Source of the DNA: an uncultured Eubacteriales bacterium
GTDB lineage: Bacteria > Bacillota > Clostridia > Christensenellales > Borkfalkiaceae
DNA length: 6,866 nucleotides
Assembly (NCBI GenBank): GCA_900545325.1
Contig: UQZE01000112.1
Coordinates: 1-6,866 of the forward strand
Direction: 5' to 3'
Below the pieces are notes generated by a model. That model did not search any database and was not told the origin of the DNA. It saw only the letters and a program-made list of their open reading frames with translations. The translations under genes were made by a program, and so were the position numbers. Below, in pieces: positions 5,615-6,866 of the stretch (positions are counted from its first letter, which is position 1; each line of letters begins with the position of its first letter).

Positions 5615-5959
5615 ATGAAAGGTATCATTGAGGCTATCGATAAGGAAAACCTGAAAGAGAGCGTTCCCCAGTTCAACGTGGGCGACACCGTAAAGGTTTC
5701 CGTCAAGGTCATTGAAGGTTCGAGAGAGAGAATCCAGGGCTTTGAAGGCGTGGTCATCGCGAGAAAGGGCGGCGGTATCGGCGAAACGTTCACCGTCAGA
5801 AGGATTTCGTTCGGCGTGGGCGTGGAGAGAACATTCCCCATCCATTCGCCTAAAATCACGGACATTCAGGTCGTGAGAAAGGGCCAGGTAAAGCGCGCGA
5901 AACTCTACTATCTGAGAGGACTCACGGGCAAAGCCGCCAAGATCAAGGAAATCAGATAA
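5615..5959 (+). CDS. rplS: 50S ribosomal protein bL19
   Basis: bL19 lies at the interface between the 30S and 50S subunits and contributes to an intersubunit bridge. With the start at 5615 the product has 114 residues, the usual length (about 115), and begins MKGIIEAIDKENL, which lines up with typical bL19 N-termini. The family core is plain: FNVGDTVKVSVKV, EGSRERIQGFEGVVI, GGGIGETFTVRRISFGVGVE, FPIHSPKI and the C-terminal RAKLYYLRGLTGKAAKIKEIR. An ATG six bases earlier (5609) is in frame but only 2 nt from GGGAGG (5601-5606), too close; the ATG at 5615 has an 8-nt spacing. In many Bacillota rplS follows trmD directly. Here it comes after rbgA, rnhB and the YraN-family gene, with its own promoter and terminator. 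Confidence 0.97.
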   Translation: MKGIIEAIDKENLKESVPQFNVGDTVKVSVKVIEGSRERIQGFEGVVIARKGGGIGETFTVRRISFGVGVERTFPIHSPKITDIQVVRKGQVKRAKLYYLRGLTGKAAKIKEIR

Positions 5960-5962
5960 CGA

Positions 5963-5994
5963 AAAAACGGTTCCTGCAAACAGGAACCGTTTTT
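5963..5994 (+). terminator. Strong intrinsic terminator after rplS
   Basis: ACGGTTCCTG (5967-5976) pairs perfectly with CAGGAACCGT (5981-5990) around a CAAA loop. The stem can extend by four A-T pairs on each side to 14 bp (5963-5994), and the right arm provides the U-tract. It begins 3 nt after the rplS stop. The A-run before the stem also makes it symmetric, so it could act in both directions, but no gene converges from the right. Confidence 0.95.
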
Positions 5995-6111
5995 GATTTT
6001 TAAATATTTCCGACGGCATGCGGCTGCGGGCGCGGGCGGAAAAGGAAAGCCGTGCGGCGGAAATTTTTATTATTTTTCGTCGGTAAAATGGGAAAATAAA
6101 ACATTATAGCC
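5995..6111. other. Intergenic stretch without a recognisable gene
   Basis: This part of the gap between rplS and the next promoter has an abrupt composition change: a GC-rich block (about 6011-6060) is followed by a very AT-rich block (about 6061-6110). CGGCT (6021-6025) can pair with AGCCG (6048-6052), extended by two G-U pairs, and a T-rich run follows at 6064-6078. The pairing is weak and I see no defined RNA family, ORF or repeat. It may simply be spacer and an UP-like AT-rich region ahead of the promoter. Confidence 0.4.
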
Positions 6112-6140
6112 TTTACAATTCGCGGAATATAGTATATAAT
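6112..6140 (+). promoter_or_regulatory. Sigma-A-type promoter of the right-end gene
   Basis: TTTACA (6112-6117, one mismatch to TTGACA) is separated by exactly 17 bp from a perfect TATAAT (6135-6140). The start site is expected near 6147, with a leader of about 56 nt. The AT-rich sequence just upstream could serve as an UP element. A 7-bp inverted repeat, TTTTACG (6153-6159) and CGTAAAA (6168-6174), lies at about +6 to +28 and may stabilise the 5' end of the mRNA or be a protein site. Confidence 0.83.
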
Positions 6141-6202
6141 AGTTTAGAAATGTTTTACGTTTTTCGGCGTAAAAAGGCAAATACAGTCAAGGCGGAATGA
6201 CA

Positions 6203-6834
6203 ATGGAAAATTACACGTTGAGCGAAGCGAAGAAACTGTTCGGCAAACTTTATAAAGAGGGCAGGACGGAAGAGGCCGCGCTCGTCGCGAAGGAGATCAC
6301 GGAAAAATCTCCCGAGGCGGTGAGCGGGTATTATTATTCCCTCGTGCTTGCGACGGACAACTTCAAAACTTACGGCGATGCGGAAAAAACGCAGGCGCTT
6401 TACGACCTGTTCGCCGCCCGCGCGGACGAGGCTACGGCGAAAAAATACGGGGACAAGCTCAAAGCGCTGAAAGAGGCTCCCCGCGCGGAAAAATTCGCGG
6501 AAAAACCCGCGGCCGCGGCGGCGGTGAAAGCGGATAAAAAAGGGTTCAACCTTTTCGGACTGCTTTTGGGCGTATTGTGCGTGCTTTTCGCGGCGGCGAG
6601 CGTCTTTTCGATGGGATCGTTCAAGGCGTTTTCCGAACCGTACAAGTATTATCAGACGACCGTCTGGGAAAAAGATTATTACGATTCCGTCGTCTATAAA
6701 CTCACGCTCAACCGCGACGCGGACAACGATAAGGTTCTCGTCGGTTCCGTATGGCTGAACATAGGTGGCAGGAATTACGATACGGACAGCGCCACCTCCA
6801 CGGTATGGCTGAGCACCGCGACGAGCGAAACGGC
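6203..6834 (+). CDS. Unrecognised single-span membrane protein (3' end missing)
   Basis: An open frame starts at ATG 6203 and runs off the genuine sequence at 6834 (210 whole codons). Reading on into the adapter would add spurious residues (DRKSTRLNSS). AAGGCGG (6189-6195) is spaced 7 nt before this ATG; an in-frame ATG at 6197 is too close to it. Residues 5-90 are helical and TPR-like (LYKEGRTEEAALVAKEITE, SGYYYSLVLAT). Residues 92-113 form an Ala/Lys/Glu-rich linker ending in KADKKG. Residues 115-137 are one hydrophobic segment (LFGLLLGVLCVLFAAASVFS). The rest, rich in Tyr, Thr and Asp, looks like a beta-rich domain. Positive charges before the segment suggest N-terminus inside, C-terminus outside. 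It has its own promoter and is separate from the ribosomal cluster. I do not recognise the family; a surface, sensing or cell-envelope role would be only a guess. Confidence 0.8.
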
Positions 6835-6866
6835 AGATCGGAAGAGCACACGTCTGAACTCCAGTC
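6835..6866. other. Illumina TruSeq adapter remnant (right end)
   Basis: The last 32 bases begin AGATCGGAAGAGC and continue with the CACACGTCTGAACTCCAGTC portion of the Illumina TruSeq index-side adapter, matching it throughout. They are not genomic. The reading frame of the right-end membrane protein continues through them without a stop, so automatic annotation would append false residues to that protein. Confidence 0.99.

Noticed and set aside
3..6847. 13-bp terminal inverted repeats suggesting a linear mobile element or phage
   Set aside because: The repeats (3-15 and 6835-6847) are complementary Illumina adapter ends, not biological termini.

Overview
This window is a short contig from what looks like an uncultured member of the Bacillota (Clostridia-like). 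It carries the conserved SRP / ribosome-maturation gene cluster in its Firmicutes arrangement: ylxM, ffh, rpsP, khpA, rimM, trmD, rbgA, rnhB, a YraN-family gene and rplS, all on the + strand. The class is inferred from the presence of ylxM (a Bacillota-type gene), strong AGGAGG-type ribosome binding sites, sigma-A-like promoters and close protein motif matches. The genus cannot be named from sequence alone.

Both ends are artificial. Bases 1-15 are the 3' end of the Illumina TruSeq universal adapter, and bases 6835-6866 are the TruSeq index-side adapter. Genuine genomic DNA therefore spans about 16-6834, and the genes cut at either edge are cut by library construction or assembly, not by biology.

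Layout: (1) 16-233 is the 3' end of an unrecognised gene. (2) 234-369 is an intergenic region with a consensus-like promoter (TTGACA-N18-TAATAT) whose start site lies inside a perfect inverted repeat that probably terminates the upstream gene. (3) 370-5511 is a tight operon. Gaps are short or absent, three junctions overlap (1, 11 and 49 nt), and several starts have strong Shine-Dalgarno sequences inside the preceding gene. (4) 5518-5994 is a separate rplS unit with its own extended -10 promoter, a short leader that may be an L19 autoregulatory element, and a strong intrinsic terminator. (5) 5995-6202 is intergenic and holds a third promoter. (6) 6203-6834 is the 5' part of an unrecognised gene for a single-span membrane protein.

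Together, Ffh (with the nearby regulator-like YlxM) targets membrane proteins to the translocon. bS16, RimM and RbgA build the ribosomal subunits, TrmD modifies tRNA at G37, KhpA is a small RNA-binding protein, RNase HII removes ribonucleotides or RNA from DNA, and bL19 is a large-subunit protein. No mobile element, CRISPR array, tRNA or rRNA is seen. The core is ordinary housekeeping DNA, and I find no convincing new system. The points worth a second look are the adapter ends, the promoter/terminator overlap, the rplS leader, the divergent RbgA motifs, the rnhB-yraN overlap and the two unidentified edge genes.
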